Below, one piece after another: positions 8,748-16,943 of a stretch of 64,000 nucleotides of DNA (within the stretch, counting starts at the first letter, position 1; each line of letters starts with the position of its first letter). The position numbers and the translations under genes were made by a program. This stretch comes from a bacterium (lineage in GTDB: Bacteria; Desulfobacterota; DSWW01). The notes beneath the pieces were generated by a model, which was given only the letters and a program-made list of their open reading frames with translations, did no database searches and was not told the DNA's origin. The DNA lies in assembly GCA_028277985.1 (NCBI GenBank), contig JANQFG010000106.1, positions 1 to 64,000 on the forward strand, read 5' to 3'.

Positions 8748-10108
8748 CCACCGGTGCACAGGTGTGCCACAAGATCAAAGAGGACCCGAATCCCGAAGAA
8801 GAATCCCTCCACCGGAATCCGCTCGTCGTGCCCGTGCATGAGATCGATGAACGAGAAGCCCTCCGGCAGCTTGACGGGCGAGAAGCCGAAGCAGCGAGTG
8901 CCCAGCCGGCTGTAGTGCTTGGCATCCGTGAAGCCCGGGACCATGTTCGGGACTACGACGGCAGAAGGATCGTGGCGGCCGAGGATATCGGCCATGGCCC
9001 GTAGGATCGGGTCGTCCGGCGGCGCGGAAGTGGCCGACTGGAACTCGAGCACCTCGATTTCGTACCCATCGCCGATCACTCCTTGCACCTCCCTCAGGAA
9101 ATCCTCCTGTGTCTGTCCCGGCAGCACACGTCCATCCACTTGCAGCACTGCCTCTGAGGGCAGAACGTTTACCTTCTCGCCGGCCCGGAGGATGGTCGGG
9201 TTGGCCGTGTTGTGCAGGGTTGCGTAGAGCATGCGCGCCAGGCCCTTGTCCGGAACGACCTTGTCGAGGATCCATTGGCTCAGGTGCCGGTTCAGGGCTT
9301 GCCTGAGCACCAGGCCCTTGGGGAAGGGTTGATGGGCGGCCATGGTCTCGATGAAGACGGCCGCCTGTGGCGTGCAGTGAAAGGGAAGCCTTTCCGACCC
9401 CAGTCTGTGGGCCGCCTTTCCGATCTTGCCCACGGCTCCCTCCCAGTTCGGCAGAGAGCCGTGGCCGGGAGTGCCTTTCGCCTTGAGCCTAAGCCAGCAG
9501 ATCCCCTTCTCCGCGATCTGGACCGGATAGAAGGTCTTGCCGTTCGCGATCCGGCTGAATCCGCCGATCTCACCGAGGGCGTACTCGGCGCGCACCTTGT
9601 CAGGATGATGGTCCGCCAGCCACCCCGAGCCGAGTCTTCCGCCGGTCTCCTCATCCGCAACGGCCGCAAAGATCAGGTCCCGTTTGAGGCCTGCCTCGTG
9701 CCGGCGGAGCAGGATGAGGCTCATCATGCTCATGACGGCCATATGTTTCATGTCGAGGGCGCCCCTTCCCCAGAGGAAGCCGTCCTCCACGACCGCACCG
9801 AAGGGGTCGTGGGTCCAATACGTCTTCTCTGCGGGCACCACGTCGAGGTGGGCGTTCAGCAGGAGGGGGGGAAGCGAACCGTCTCCCCGAAGCCGGCTTA
9901 CCAGATTCGCGCGGCCGGGAGCGCTTTCCAGGATTTCGAAGCCGATCTTCTCCTTCTCCAGGATCTTGCCGAGGTACTCGCAGGCCTCCCTTTCGTTTCC
10001 AGGCGGATTGGTCGTGTCGAAGCGAAGCAGGTTCCGGAAATACTCCAGGGCCTCGTCGAAGACGGCCTTCCATTCCGACTCGGGGATCGAGAAGGGTTCC
10101 TTGGCCAC
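8744..10108 (-). CDS. M20 family metallopeptidase (ArgE/DapE/aminoacylase-1 type)
   Basis: This 454-residue protein has the M20 elements in order: NAHLDVVPA (metal-binding H and catalytic D), GRGALDMKHM (bridging D), ADEETGG (general-base E and metal E), and a C-terminal metal H in LMHGHDE. Between them sits the dimerisation insert. Family members hydrolyse amide bonds of N-acyl amino acids or short peptides with two zinc ions in the cytoplasm. The start is GTG, preceded by AAAGGAGG seven bases away. A gap of 28 bases separates it from the upstream short-chain dehydrogenase gene, so the two are probably cotranscribed. Confidence 0.88.
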   Translation of the reverse strand: MAKEPFSIPESEWKAVFDEALEYFRNLLRFDTTNPPGNEREACEYLGKILEKEKIGFEILESAPGRANLVSRLRGDGSLPPLLLNAHLDVVPAEKTYWTHDPFGAVVEDGFLWGRGALDMKHMAVMSMMSLILLRRHEAGLKRDLIFAAVADEETGGRLGSGWLADHHPDKVRAEYALGEIGGFSRIANGKTFYPVQIAEKGICWLRLKAKGTPGHGSLPNWEGAVGKIGKAAHRLGSERLPFHCTPQAAVFIETMAAHQPFPKGLVLRQALNRHLSQWILDKVVPDKGLARMLYATLHNTANPTILRAGEKVNVLPSEAVLQVDGRVLPGQTQEDFLREVQGVIGDGYEIEVLEFQSATSAPPDDPILRAMADILGRHDPSAVVVPNMVPGFTDAKHYSRLGTRCFGFSPVKLPEGFSFIDLMHGHDERIPVEGFFFGIRVLFDLVAHLCTGG

Positions 10109-10136
10109 GTTGAGCCTCCTTTGAGGAAGGTGATGC

Positions 10137-11459
10137 CTAGATCCAGCCGTTCCCCTTGTACCATTCTACGGTTTGCCGCAAACCGATCCGGGCGTCCGGA
10201 TAGTGGAATGCGTAGCCTGCGTCCTTGAGCTTCTCGTTGCTGTACGCGATGTCCACCCCCATATAGTTGATGGTGTCCTCTTCGAGGGAACGAGGCCTGT
10301 CGGGTGCGAGCCTGGCAACGAATGCCTCCAGAGCGGCCAGCCGGGTAAGGACCGCCTTCATGAGCCGGATGGGTACAGGTGGCAGAACGGTGACGGGCTT
10401 ACCAAGCACCTGACCCATGTGCTTCATGTAGTCGACCACCGTCATCTGGGTGTCATCGTTCAGATTGTATGCCTCGCCGTCGCAGGCTTTGTTCTCCGCC
10501 AGGAACAGGGCTGCAGCGCAAACGTCCCGCACGTGCACGAGCGGAACCCGTGAAGTGAAATTGCCCGGAATGAACAGGCGCTTCATCCCGGCCAGGGGCA
10601 GGATCGTGGTTCCCATGCCGTAGACGCCTCGGGGCCCGTAAACGCCGGTAGGGCGTACGATGCTGTAGCGAAGCCCGGTCTCCCGTCCCGTGCGAATGAC
10701 CAGCTGCTCCTGACGGTGCTTCGACTCGAGATAGTCGTTGGGCGGGGCCTTCGGATCCTCTTCCCGGATCGGCAGGTTTTGGCCCGGCGGGAACCCATAG
10801 ACTCCTCCGGCGCCCCAGAGGACGAGCTTTTTGAAGGATTTCTCGGACGACAGGGCCTGAAGCAACTTTCGCGTGCCGTCCACGTTGACCTGCTCCAGGA
10901 CATCCCAGGGCGCGCTGTAGCTGAAGACGCCGGCTATGTGGAACACCAGAGAGACGCCCTTCACCGCCTGCCTCAAGCTTTCGGGGCGGGTCATGTCCGA
11001 GGGAACGAACTCGACGCCCAGTTCCTTCAGTACGCTGGGGAACCTGCCTCTCTCCCGATCATCCCCGGAGTATGTATCCGGCAGATCGGTGGCGCGAATG
11101 CGGTAGCCCGCCTCCTGAAGCACCTCGATCATGTGCGAGCCTATGAATCCGCAGGCGCCCGTGACAAGGCAGAGGGGCTTCTGTGGGGAGGGTCGCACCG
11201 GTGTCCGCCCGGGGACCTTGGTTCTGGCCTTGTTGGGCACCTTCTTCTTCGGCTTTGTCGAGGCCTTCGGCTTAGCCTTCTTCGCGACCTTGCTCTTGCC
11301 CGGGGCTTTGGACCCGGCCTTTCTTGTGACCTTCTTCTTCGGCTTTGTCGAGGCCTTCGGCTTAGCCTTCTTTGCGACCTTGCCCTTGTTCGGGGCTTTG
11401 GATCCTGTCTTTTTCGCGACCTTGGTTCCGGTCTTCTTCTTTGCCTTCTTGGTCTTCAC
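10137..11459 (-). CDS. NAD(P)-dependent epimerase/dehydratase with a lysine/alanine-rich N-terminal tail
   Basis: The 440-residue product is a fusion-like protein. Residues 1 to about 95 are low-complexity Lys/Ala/Pro/Thr/Ser, resembling histone H1 or AlgP tails, and contain a 30-residue unit repeated about twice with a partial third. From about residue 96 comes an extended short-chain dehydrogenase: Rossmann motif TGACGFIG, catalytic Y-x3-K in DYLESKHR and a substrate-binding region typical of 3-beta-HSD/dihydroflavonol-reductase-like proteins (VRPTGVYGPRG). The start is GTG with GGAGGAG seven bases upstream, so the tail is genuinely translated if this start is used. The tail would bind nucleic acid, polyphosphate or a polyanionic surface. 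The substrate is unknown. Confidence 0.85.
   Translation of the reverse strand: MKTKKAKKKTGTKVAKKTGSKAPNKGKVAKKAKPKASTKPKKKVTRKAGSKAPGKSKVAKKAKPKASTKPKKKVPNKARTKVPGRTPVRPSPQKPLCLVTGACGFIGSHMIEVLQEAGYRIRATDLPDTYSGDDRERGRFPSVLKELGVEFVPSDMTRPESLRQAVKGVSLVFHIAGVFSYSAPWDVLEQVNVDGTRKLLQALSSEKSFKKLVLWGAGGVYGFPPGQNLPIREEDPKAPPNDYLESKHRQEQLVIRTGRETGLRYSIVRPTGVYGPRGVYGMGTTILPLAGMKRLFIPGNFTSRVPLVHVRDVCAAALFLAENKACDGEAYNLNDDTQMTVVDYMKHMGQVLGKPVTVLPPVPIRLMKAVLTRLAALEAFVARLAPDRPRSLEEDTINYMGVDIAYSNEKLKDAGYAFHYPDARIGLRQTVEWYKGNGWI
11238..11382 (-). repeat. 90-base in-frame direct repeat encoding the Lys/Ala-rich tail
   Basis: A block of about 50 nearly identical bases starting at 11241 recurs at 11331, a period of exactly 90 bases or 30 codons. 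It encodes KVAKKAKPKASTKPKKK twice. The near-identity at DNA level suggests recent duplication. A related partial unit (VAKKTGSKAP) precedes it in the protein. Confidence 0.85.
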
Positions 11460-11611
11460 GAAATCTCCTCCGGGATGAGGTGTGAAGCCTCTTCCCTATT
11501 GACATTTCCCCCGTTTTTCCGGCTCCCTGCTGCATTCATCCTAAGGCGAACGGGTCGGTCTGTAAAGCGCACGGCGGGAGTTGCCGATATGAAAAGATGG
11601 AGGCAAGTTCG

Positions 11612-13384
11612 ATGCATCGCGAGCGAGATATGATCCTGTCGGCAGAAAGACCCGTTCGACGGTCGGACGGTCCGGGCGCACGTCTCAAGAAGGCGGGAAA
11701 GAAGGGCCTGGGCTTGGTCTTGAGGGGTGTCCCCGCCCACTGGGCCAATGCCAGCTACAACGCATACAGCCGGCTCCAGAAGGGCCAGCTCCGCCTGGGC
11801 CTCCCGGTGCCGAAGAAGCTCCTCGAAAGCCAGGAGGAGATACGCAACCGCTCCGCGGCCAAACTGGCGCTCTCCCTGTACCACATCTTCTTTCAGGTGA
11901 CGAAGACCCGGATACCGAGAAACGAGATCAAGCTGGTTCTGCTCGATGAATTCGACAAGGGCAGGATCCGTCTGATCGAGGATGTGATCTTCTTGAGCGA
12001 AGAAGAATTGAGAAGGCTGGCACTGAATCGGTTCAACCTCCCGAGAAGGGACCTTCCCGAGATCGTTGCGGGCGCCCGTCGCCGAAGAATCCTGAAAGAG
12101 ACCTTGAAGGAGCATCGGGCCCCGGCCTATTTCGAGAGCGAAATCGAAGAAAGCGAGGAGAACGGGAGAGGCGACTACGAGATCGTTCACTACCAGGATT
12201 TCACCGACGAAGGCAAGGCAATCGGTTTTCGACGGCTCGCCAGTATGGAGGCGGTGACCTCCGGGGACAACCGGCCCTCCCTCGTAATGGTTCCCGGGAT
12301 CGGTGCCAACAGTGACTGCTACAACCTGAACAACCGGCACTCCATGGCCAAGGATCTCGCCGATATGGGATTCTGGGTCTATCTTTTCGATCCCAGGGGC
12401 ATGGGGGTCAACAACGGCAAGTTCGATCCACTGCTGACCATCGACACCCTGATCGACCACGATCTGCCCGCAGTGATCCGGTTTGTTTTCAAGCGTTCCC
12501 GAGGCAAGCCCGTGATTCTGGTCAGCCACAGCATGGGGGGGATCGTCTCGGAGTTCATGGTTCTGAACTGGAACCTGAGGCGCAATCTCGACAAGCTGGA
12601 CATGCTCACGGACATGCAACGGGAAAGGCTGGACAAGGTCCTCCCGCCCCTCGAAGAGGCGAACGAGTATCTCTCCATGATCCGGGGCGTCATCACCCTC
12701 GGATCACCGAAATTCTTCCAGAAGCTCAGCCATCCTGTCTTCCCCTACAGTCTCTGGCTGAACCACCTGTCCCGCATTCTTCGCCTGCGGAACATTCCCC
12801 TTCGAGAGGTGATCTGGCTCCTGACACGTGTTCCCGGTATTCGGACCGGCACAAAGATGGCGTTCAATGCGAACCCGGCCGGGCTGAATCCCCTGATCAG
12901 TCCGAAAAACCACAAGAACGACAAGCAATTCATCATGGATTACCTTCGGGCCTGCGCCGAATCGTTCCCCCTTGGGCTGGGCTTCCAGTTCCTAAAGGCG
13001 ATCTACAACGGGGAAGGGTTCAAGCGAATGGATGAAACAAGACTGAACTACACGAATCTACTGTCTTTTTTCCCGGAGGATATCCCCATCTTCCGTTTCT
13101 GGGGCGCCGAGGATCCTCTGGCTCCGCCGGCGAACGCGCGTTTCAGCGATGCTTACCCCCACAGGATCAAGCAGGCTCACAGCTTATCCAGCGTTCAGGA
13201 TCTGGCCCGGATCGAGATCTCGACAGACAGGAGCCAGTCCCTGGACTTCGTTGTGGAGGGGACGAACCACCTCGACCTCCTCTACGGACGAACGGCCGAA
13301 TCCCTGATCCACCCTCTGCTGGTAAGGGCGATTCGGCAGGCCTGGGCCGGCTGGTCATACCCAGATGAAAGGGAGGCGGCTTAG
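11612..13384 (+). CDS. Alpha/beta hydrolase with a large N-terminal extension
   Basis: In this 590-residue protein the first 170 or so residues are charged and helical with no recognised domain. The rest is an alpha/beta hydrolase: nucleophile elbow VSHSMGG (GxSxG type), likely acid Asp in FWGAEDPLAPP, and catalytic His in EGTNHLDLLYG close to the C-terminus. The oxyanion region MVPGIGAN resembles PHA-synthase-like and lipase-like hydrolases. No signal peptide is seen. The ATG at 11612 is chosen because GGAGG lies eight bases upstream; ATG codons at 11597 and 11630 are alternatives. It may be an esterase or a polyester/lipid enzyme. Confidence 0.8.
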   Translation: MHRERDMILSAERPVRRSDGPGARLKKAGKKGLGLVLRGVPAHWANASYNAYSRLQKGQLRLGLPVPKKLLESQEEIRNRSAAKLALSLYHIFFQVTKTRIPRNEIKLVLLDEFDKGRIRLIEDVIFLSEEELRRLALNRFNLPRRDLPEIVAGARRRRILKETLKEHRAPAYFESEIEESEENGRGDYEIVHYQDFTDEGKAIGFRRLASMEAVTSGDNRPSLVMVPGIGANSDCYNLNNRHSMAKDLADMGFWVYLFDPRGMGVNNGKFDPLLTIDTLIDHDLPAVIRFVFKRSRGKPVILVSHSMGGIVSEFMVLNWNLRRNLDKLDMLTDMQRERLDKVLPPLEEANEYLSMIRGVITLGSPKFFQKLSHPVFPYSLWLNHLSRILRLRNIPLREVIWLLTRVPGIRTGTKMAFNANPAGLNPLISPKNHKNDKQFIMDYLRACAESFPLGLGFQFLKAIYNGEGFKRMDETRLNYTNLLSFFPEDIPIFRFWGAEDPLAPPANARFSDAYPHRIKQAHSLSSVQDLARIEISTDRSQSLDFVVEGTNHLDLLYGRTAESLIHPLLVRAIRQAWAGWSYPDEREAA

Positions 13385-13616
13385 ACCGAGTTTCTGCTCC
13401 TCCACTCGGCAAGCGGTGTCTTCTCGTTCCTTTCATCCTCGCCCGCGCAATTCACGGCCTCCAGAGGCTCCATCTGGCACTCGATCAGACGCCGCGCACT
13501 ATTTTTTTCTGAAAATTCTTGTTTTTTGAGATGATTTTGTTTAAAAGCTAAAGTAAACTATTAGATCTCGTTGACCTGACCCCGCTCTCGTTTCCCAGGA
13601 AAGAGGCTCTGGGGCA
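13385..13616. other. AT-rich intergenic stretch with a possible promoter
   Basis: About 65 bases from 13499 are strongly AT-rich in an otherwise GC-rich region. TTGTTT at 13537-13542 and TATTAG at 13559-13564, 16 bases apart, could be a sigma70 promoter for the deacetylase gene. Nothing else is seen. Confidence 0.4.
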
Positions 13617-14570
13617 ATGGCCGCACGCAAGAAGCTCGTACAGCCGAGTCGCGCAGGACGATTCGGAGTGAGATGGGTCATCTTTCTGACCTGGTGCCTG
13701 ACCCTCGCGATCGGCACCACCTTCGGGGTGGTGTCTCAGGGGCTCTATCGGTCCTACCAAACAGAGGGGACCGGAGGCCGGAGCACCCTTTCCGCGGCGC
13801 CCTATATCCCCCAGGAGGCGGGGCCGCCCAGGCCGGAGAAGAAGGCTTCGATCATCATCGATGATCTGGGGTTGAACCTGGCATTGGCCAGGGCGTTCTG
13901 GGAGTTGGACATGCCCATTACGCTGGCTGTCCTGCCCTACCAGAGATACAGCGAGCGGATCGTTCGCGAGGCGGTGCGGCACGGCAAGGAGGTGATCCTG
14001 CATCTACCCCTGCAACCCAGGGGCTATCCGTCCACGAATCCTGGAACAGGCGCCTTGCTCTTGTCCATGGACAGGGAGGGTATCCAGACCGAGTTGGCCC
14101 AACAGTTGGATGCCCTGCCTCAATGCGTCGGGGTGAGCAACCACATGGGCTCGCAATTCACGGAGCAGGACAAGTACATGCGTTGGGTGCTCTCCGTCCT
14201 GTCGGAAAGAAGCCTGTTCTATGTGGACAGCCTGACGACACCGGACTCATCGGCCCGGCGCGTGGCCGCGGAGTTGGGCCTTCCCTTTGCCCAGAGAACC
14301 CATTTCCTGGATGTGGAGAAGACCGAAGACGCCATTGTTCGGCAGCTTTGCCGGGTGGTGGATGCAGCCGTCCAACAGGGGGGTGCTATCGGGATCGCCC
14401 ACCCCTTCGAGGAAACCCTGGCCGCCCTGCCAAAGGTGGCTGCTGCGTTTGTCGAGAAAGGGGTTCGGCTCGTGCCGGTCTCCGAAATGGTGACTCTTTA
14501 TCAGCCGGAGAGAGTCAAGGGTATGCGGGCGGGGCCTGACCCCGGATCCCTGACCCCTGACCCCTCATAG
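13617..14570 (+). CDS. Divergent polysaccharide deacetylase family protein (YibQ-like)
   Basis: In this 317-residue protein an N-terminal membrane segment at about residues 20-40 anchors the domain outside the cytoplasmic membrane. The domain starts at KASIIIDDLGLN, where the DD pair is the family hallmark, followed by LAVLPY, HLPLQP and SNHMGSQFT. The fold is that of carbohydrate esterase-like deacetylases (divergent polysaccharide deacetylase, formerly DUF610), often found next to murein amidases and hydrolases. The next gene here is an AMIN-amidase 17 bases downstream, which fits a joint role in envelope or peptidoglycan processing. The last dozen residues are encoded by a copy of a dispersed repeat, so the true ancestral C-terminus is probably shorter. 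Confidence 0.82.
   Translation: MAARKKLVQPSRAGRFGVRWVIFLTWCLTLAIGTTFGVVSQGLYRSYQTEGTGGRSTLSAAPYIPQEAGPPRPEKKASIIIDDLGLNLALARAFWELDMPITLAVLPYQRYSERIVREAVRHGKEVILHLPLQPRGYPSTNPGTGALLLSMDREGIQTELAQQLDALPQCVGVSNHMGSQFTEQDKYMRWVLSVLSERSLFYVDSLTTPDSSARRVAAELGLPFAQRTHFLDVEKTEDAIVRQLCRVVDAAVQQGGAIGIAHPFEETLAALPKVAAAFVEKGVRLVPVSEMVTLYQPERVKGMRAGPDPGSLTPDPS
14527..14558 (-). repeat. Dispersed G-rich repeat, copy inside the end of a coding region
   Basis: On the minus strand this segment reads GTCAGGGATC, CGGGGTCAGG, CCCCGCCC, matching the repeat at 22763 and 30734. It occupies the last codons of the deacetylase gene and gives the proline-rich tail. Confidence 0.6.
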
Positions 14571-14587
14571 AGACGGAGTCTTTCGAA

Positions 14588-15799
14588 ATGCGCCTCATGG
14601 CCAGGTTGGTCCTGATCGTCAGCTTGGGGTTGCCGGGTACCTGGGTCGACATGTCCCCGGTGGTTGCTGCCTCCGGCGGTCCGGAGGCCTCTCTTCAGCA
14701 GGTGCGCTACTGGAGCAGCGCGAAGTACACGCGCGTCGTCTTTGACCTCGACCGAGAAGTCGATTACCACGTGGGGAGGCTCAAGGCAGACGCTTCGGCA
14801 GGCCGGCCCGCTCGAATATACGTCGACCTGCGAAACACGCTGAGCGCCAAGGATGTGGGGGCCAAGACGGAGGTGGCAGAGGGGCCGGTCCGAACCATTC
14901 GGTCCGGTCGGTACGACAGGACGACGACCCGGCTTGTCCTGGACCTCCGGCAGGCCGAAGACTACAACGTGTTTCGGCTCGAGCAACCCTTCCGGATCGT
15001 GCTGGACCTGTGGTGGAAAAAGGACGACAGAGGGCAGGATTCTCCCCGGAAGGGGCAGGGAGCAAAGGGTTCTTCCGGGACCGCGGCGCCGCGACTTCCG
15101 CTGATCGTCCTCGATCCGGGTCACGGAGGAAAGGACCCGGGGGCGACCGGAAGGGGCGGGCTGAAGGAAAAGGATGTGGCGCTGGCGATCGCAAAGAATG
15201 TCAAGAGCATCCTGGAGGGCCAGAACAAGGCGAAAGTCGTCCTTACGCGCGATCGGGACCAGTTCCTTCCCTTGGAGAGGCGCGCGTGGATTGCCAACTC
15301 GAAGGACGCAGACCTTTTCGTCTCGATCCACGCGAATGCGCACGAGAATCGCAAAGTCAACGGCATGGAAACCTACTATCTGGACAACACAACCGACCGA
15401 GCCGCCATTCGGGTGGCCGCCATGGAGAACGATACGCCCGAGAAGAAGGGGGACGATCTGAGCTGGATTCTGATCGACCTCCGATGCAACGTGAATGCGT
15501 GGGAGTCGAGCGAGCTGGCCCACACGATGCAGAAGGCCCTGGTCGAGAAGGTGCGAAACAAGGGCTACAAGGGCACGCGGGACCTGGGAGCCAAGGGGAG
15601 TCTCTTCTACGTTCTGCTGGGGGCGCACATGCCCAGCATTCTGGTGGAAGTGGGATTCATTACGAACTCCTCTGAGGAGAAGAGGATGAAGACCAAGGCC
15701 TACCAGAAGGCCCTTGCCGAGGGCGTGGCACGGGGTATCACGAACTATCTTCAGCAGCGTGGCCTTTCCGACATGCTGGCGAAACGGGGCGGTGGATAG
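14588..15799 (+). CDS. N-acetylmuramoyl-L-alanine amidase with AMIN domain (AmiC type)
   Basis: This 403-residue protein has a signal peptide (about residues 1-28), an AMIN septum/peptidoglycan-targeting domain (about 36-140, with TRVVFDLDR and FRIVLDLW) and an amidase_3 catalytic domain (about 175-395). Zinc ligands are H in DPGHGG, E in LKEKDVAL and H in SIHANAH; the second catalytic Glu is in LVEVGFIT. The enzyme cleaves the MurNAc-L-Ala bond of periplasmic peptidoglycan, typically during cell separation. It directly follows the polysaccharide deacetylase gene, likely one operon. Confidence 0.93.
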   Translation: MRLMARLVLIVSLGLPGTWVDMSPVVAASGGPEASLQQVRYWSSAKYTRVVFDLDREVDYHVGRLKADASAGRPARIYVDLRNTLSAKDVGAKTEVAEGPVRTIRSGRYDRTTTRLVLDLRQAEDYNVFRLEQPFRIVLDLWWKKDDRGQDSPRKGQGAKGSSGTAAPRLPLIVLDPGHGGKDPGATGRGGLKEKDVALAIAKNVKSILEGQNKAKVVLTRDRDQFLPLERRAWIANSKDADLFVSIHANAHENRKVNGMETYYLDNTTDRAAIRVAAMENDTPEKKGDDLSWILIDLRCNVNAWESSELAHTMQKALVEKVRNKGYKGTRDLGAKGSLFYVLLGAHMPSILVEVGFITNSSEEKRMKTKAYQKALAEGVARGITNYLQQRGLSDMLAKRGGG

Positions 15800-15805
15800 G
15801 GCGGA

Positions 15806-15823
15806 CGGCGGGCTCCCCCGCCG
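15806..15823 (+). terminator. GC-rich hairpin after the amidase gene
   Basis: A perfect 7-base-pair stem (CGGCGGG with CCCGCCG) and a four-base loop lie seven bases after the amidase stop. There is no T-run, so it may be a rho-dependent pause or an mRNA end-stabilising hairpin and not a strict intrinsic terminator. Confidence 0.3.
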
Positions 15824-15848
15824 GGCGGGGCGAATGGGGCCTATACGG

Positions 15849-15922
15849 TTGACAAAACTAGAGAATTGTGTTCCCCTGTTATGGATAAAGACCGACACGA
15901 AGACGTGACGCTCTGTGGATTC
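15849..15922 (+). promoter_or_regulatory. Leader region of rpmH with -35 box and DnaA-box-like words
   Basis: TTGACA at 15849-15854 is a perfect -35, but no good -10 is seen 16-18 bases on. TATGGATAA at 15880-15888 differs in one base from a DnaA box (reverse form TGTGGATAA), and TGTGGATTC at 15914-15922 differs in two. The rpmH cluster often borders the replication origin, so these deserve a note, but two weak words do not make an origin. Confidence 0.3.
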
Positions 15923-16051
15923 GAGCCTGCCTGCCCAACGGCGCTGTCTCCGAGAATACGAAAAAAAAGAGTGGCCCTAGAACTTTAACGAGCGACAGAC
16001 CCGTGTGAAGAGCCTGTTCGCGCGCCATGGGGAAAGTGACAAGAAGAAGCC

Positions 16052-16186
16052 ATGAAACGTACCTATCAGCCCAGCACGATTCGAAGAAAGAGAACGCACG
16101 GATTTCGGGCTCGTATGAAGACGCGAGGTGGAAGAAAGGTCGTGAGCCGTCGGAGGGCAAAGGGCCGAAAGAGGCTCTGCGTATAG
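16052..16186 (+). CDS. rpmH: 50S ribosomal protein L34
   Basis: The 44-codon frame from the ATG at 16052 reads [18 protein letters not shown] at its start and ends with [13 protein letters not shown]. This matches bacterial L34 in length and in nearly every conserved position. L34 is a basic protein of the large ribosomal subunit. It heads the conserved rpmH-rnpA-yidD-yidC-jag-mnmE-mnmG block. AAGAAG precedes the start. The gene is too short for many gene finders. Confidence 0.97.
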   Translation: MKRTYQPSTIRRKRTHGFRARMKTRGGRKVVSRRRAKGRKRLCV

Positions 16187-16229
16187 ACCTCCGACATGAT
16201 GCCTGCCCTAAAAAGGCTCGTATGACCCG

Positions 16230-16676
16230 ATGCGCCACCCTTTGAAGACACAGGGATGCCAACGCCCGGACCAATCCTTTTCGAAACAAGACCGACTCCT
16301 CGTTCGAAGGGAATTCCTTGCGACCACGCGAAGGGGGAAGCGGTACACCACCCGGTATTTCCTGGTATTCCTGCGCTCCAACCGAAAGGGTAGGCCTCGT
16401 CTCGGGATCGTTGTCAGCAAGAAAGTGGGAAAGGCAGTAAGGCGAAACTACTTGAAGAGAAGGCTTCGAGAGTTCTTTCGCATTCACAAACCCTGGCTCC
16501 CTCCCTCCACCGACATCGTCGTCATTGCCAAGAAGGGCATACCGGACGTGACGTATCGAGGCATCTCGAAAGACCTTGAACGCTTCTTGAAGGATTCCTC
16601 CCGTTCGAAGGCCCGACACCACAGAAGGGCGAAGCATGCTGAGACACATCCTGGTCGCGGTGATAAAGCTCTATAA
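16230..16676 (+). CDS. rnpA: Ribonuclease P protein component
   Basis: The 148-residue product carries the RnpA core: [13 protein letters not shown] at the start of the domain, [41 protein letters not shown] (the conserved RNR-like basic helix) and DIVVIAKKG. It binds RNase P RNA and helps mature tRNA 5' ends. It is longer than the usual 110-120 residues because the C-terminus runs on with a basic, low-conservation tail that overlaps the first 41 bases of yidD. It starts 43 bases after rpmH. Confidence 0.94.
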   Translation: MRHPLKTQGCQRPDQSFSKQDRLLVRREFLATTRRGKRYTTRYFLVFLRSNRKGRPRLGIVVSKKVGKAVRRNYLKRRLREFFRIHKPWLPPSTDIVVIAKKGIPDVTYRGISKDLERFLKDSSRSKARHHRRAKHAETHPGRGDKAL

Positions 16677-16848
16677 GCTGCTGCTTTCACCGCTTCTGCC
16701 CCCTGCATGCAGGTTCTACCCCTCCTGTTCTACGTACGCTGTTCAGGCTCTGGAGAGGTACGGACCGCTCAAGGGTTTGTGGCTGGCGGGAAAACGGATC
16801 CTGCGGTGCCATCCGTACCATCCAGGCGGGTATGATCCAGTAGAGTGA
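16636..16848 (+). CDS. yidD: Membrane protein insertion efficiency factor
   Basis: This 70-residue protein has an N-terminal amphipathic/hydrophobic segment ([15 protein letters not shown]) followed by the family signature [15 protein letters not shown] with its cysteines and [17 protein letters not shown]. YidD assists YidC/Sec-dependent insertion of inner-membrane proteins. It overlaps rnpA by 41 bases and sits 95 bases ahead of yidC, the standard arrangement. Confidence 0.95.
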   Translation: MLRHILVAVIKLYKLLLSPLLPPACRFYPSCSTYAVQALERYGPLKGLWLAGKRILRCHPYHPGGYDPVE

Positions 16849-16943
16849 CAGGGGACACGATCGCGCCCCGGCCCGGGTTCGACGTAACGGGAGGGGCCAC
16901 CCGTTTTACCGAAATGAGGCTTTCACCCGGTTGAGGGGATTCA

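Noticed and set aside
13499-13565. AT-rich stretch as a replication origin unwinding element
   Set aside because: No DnaA boxes lie in or next to it and it is better explained as a promoter region.
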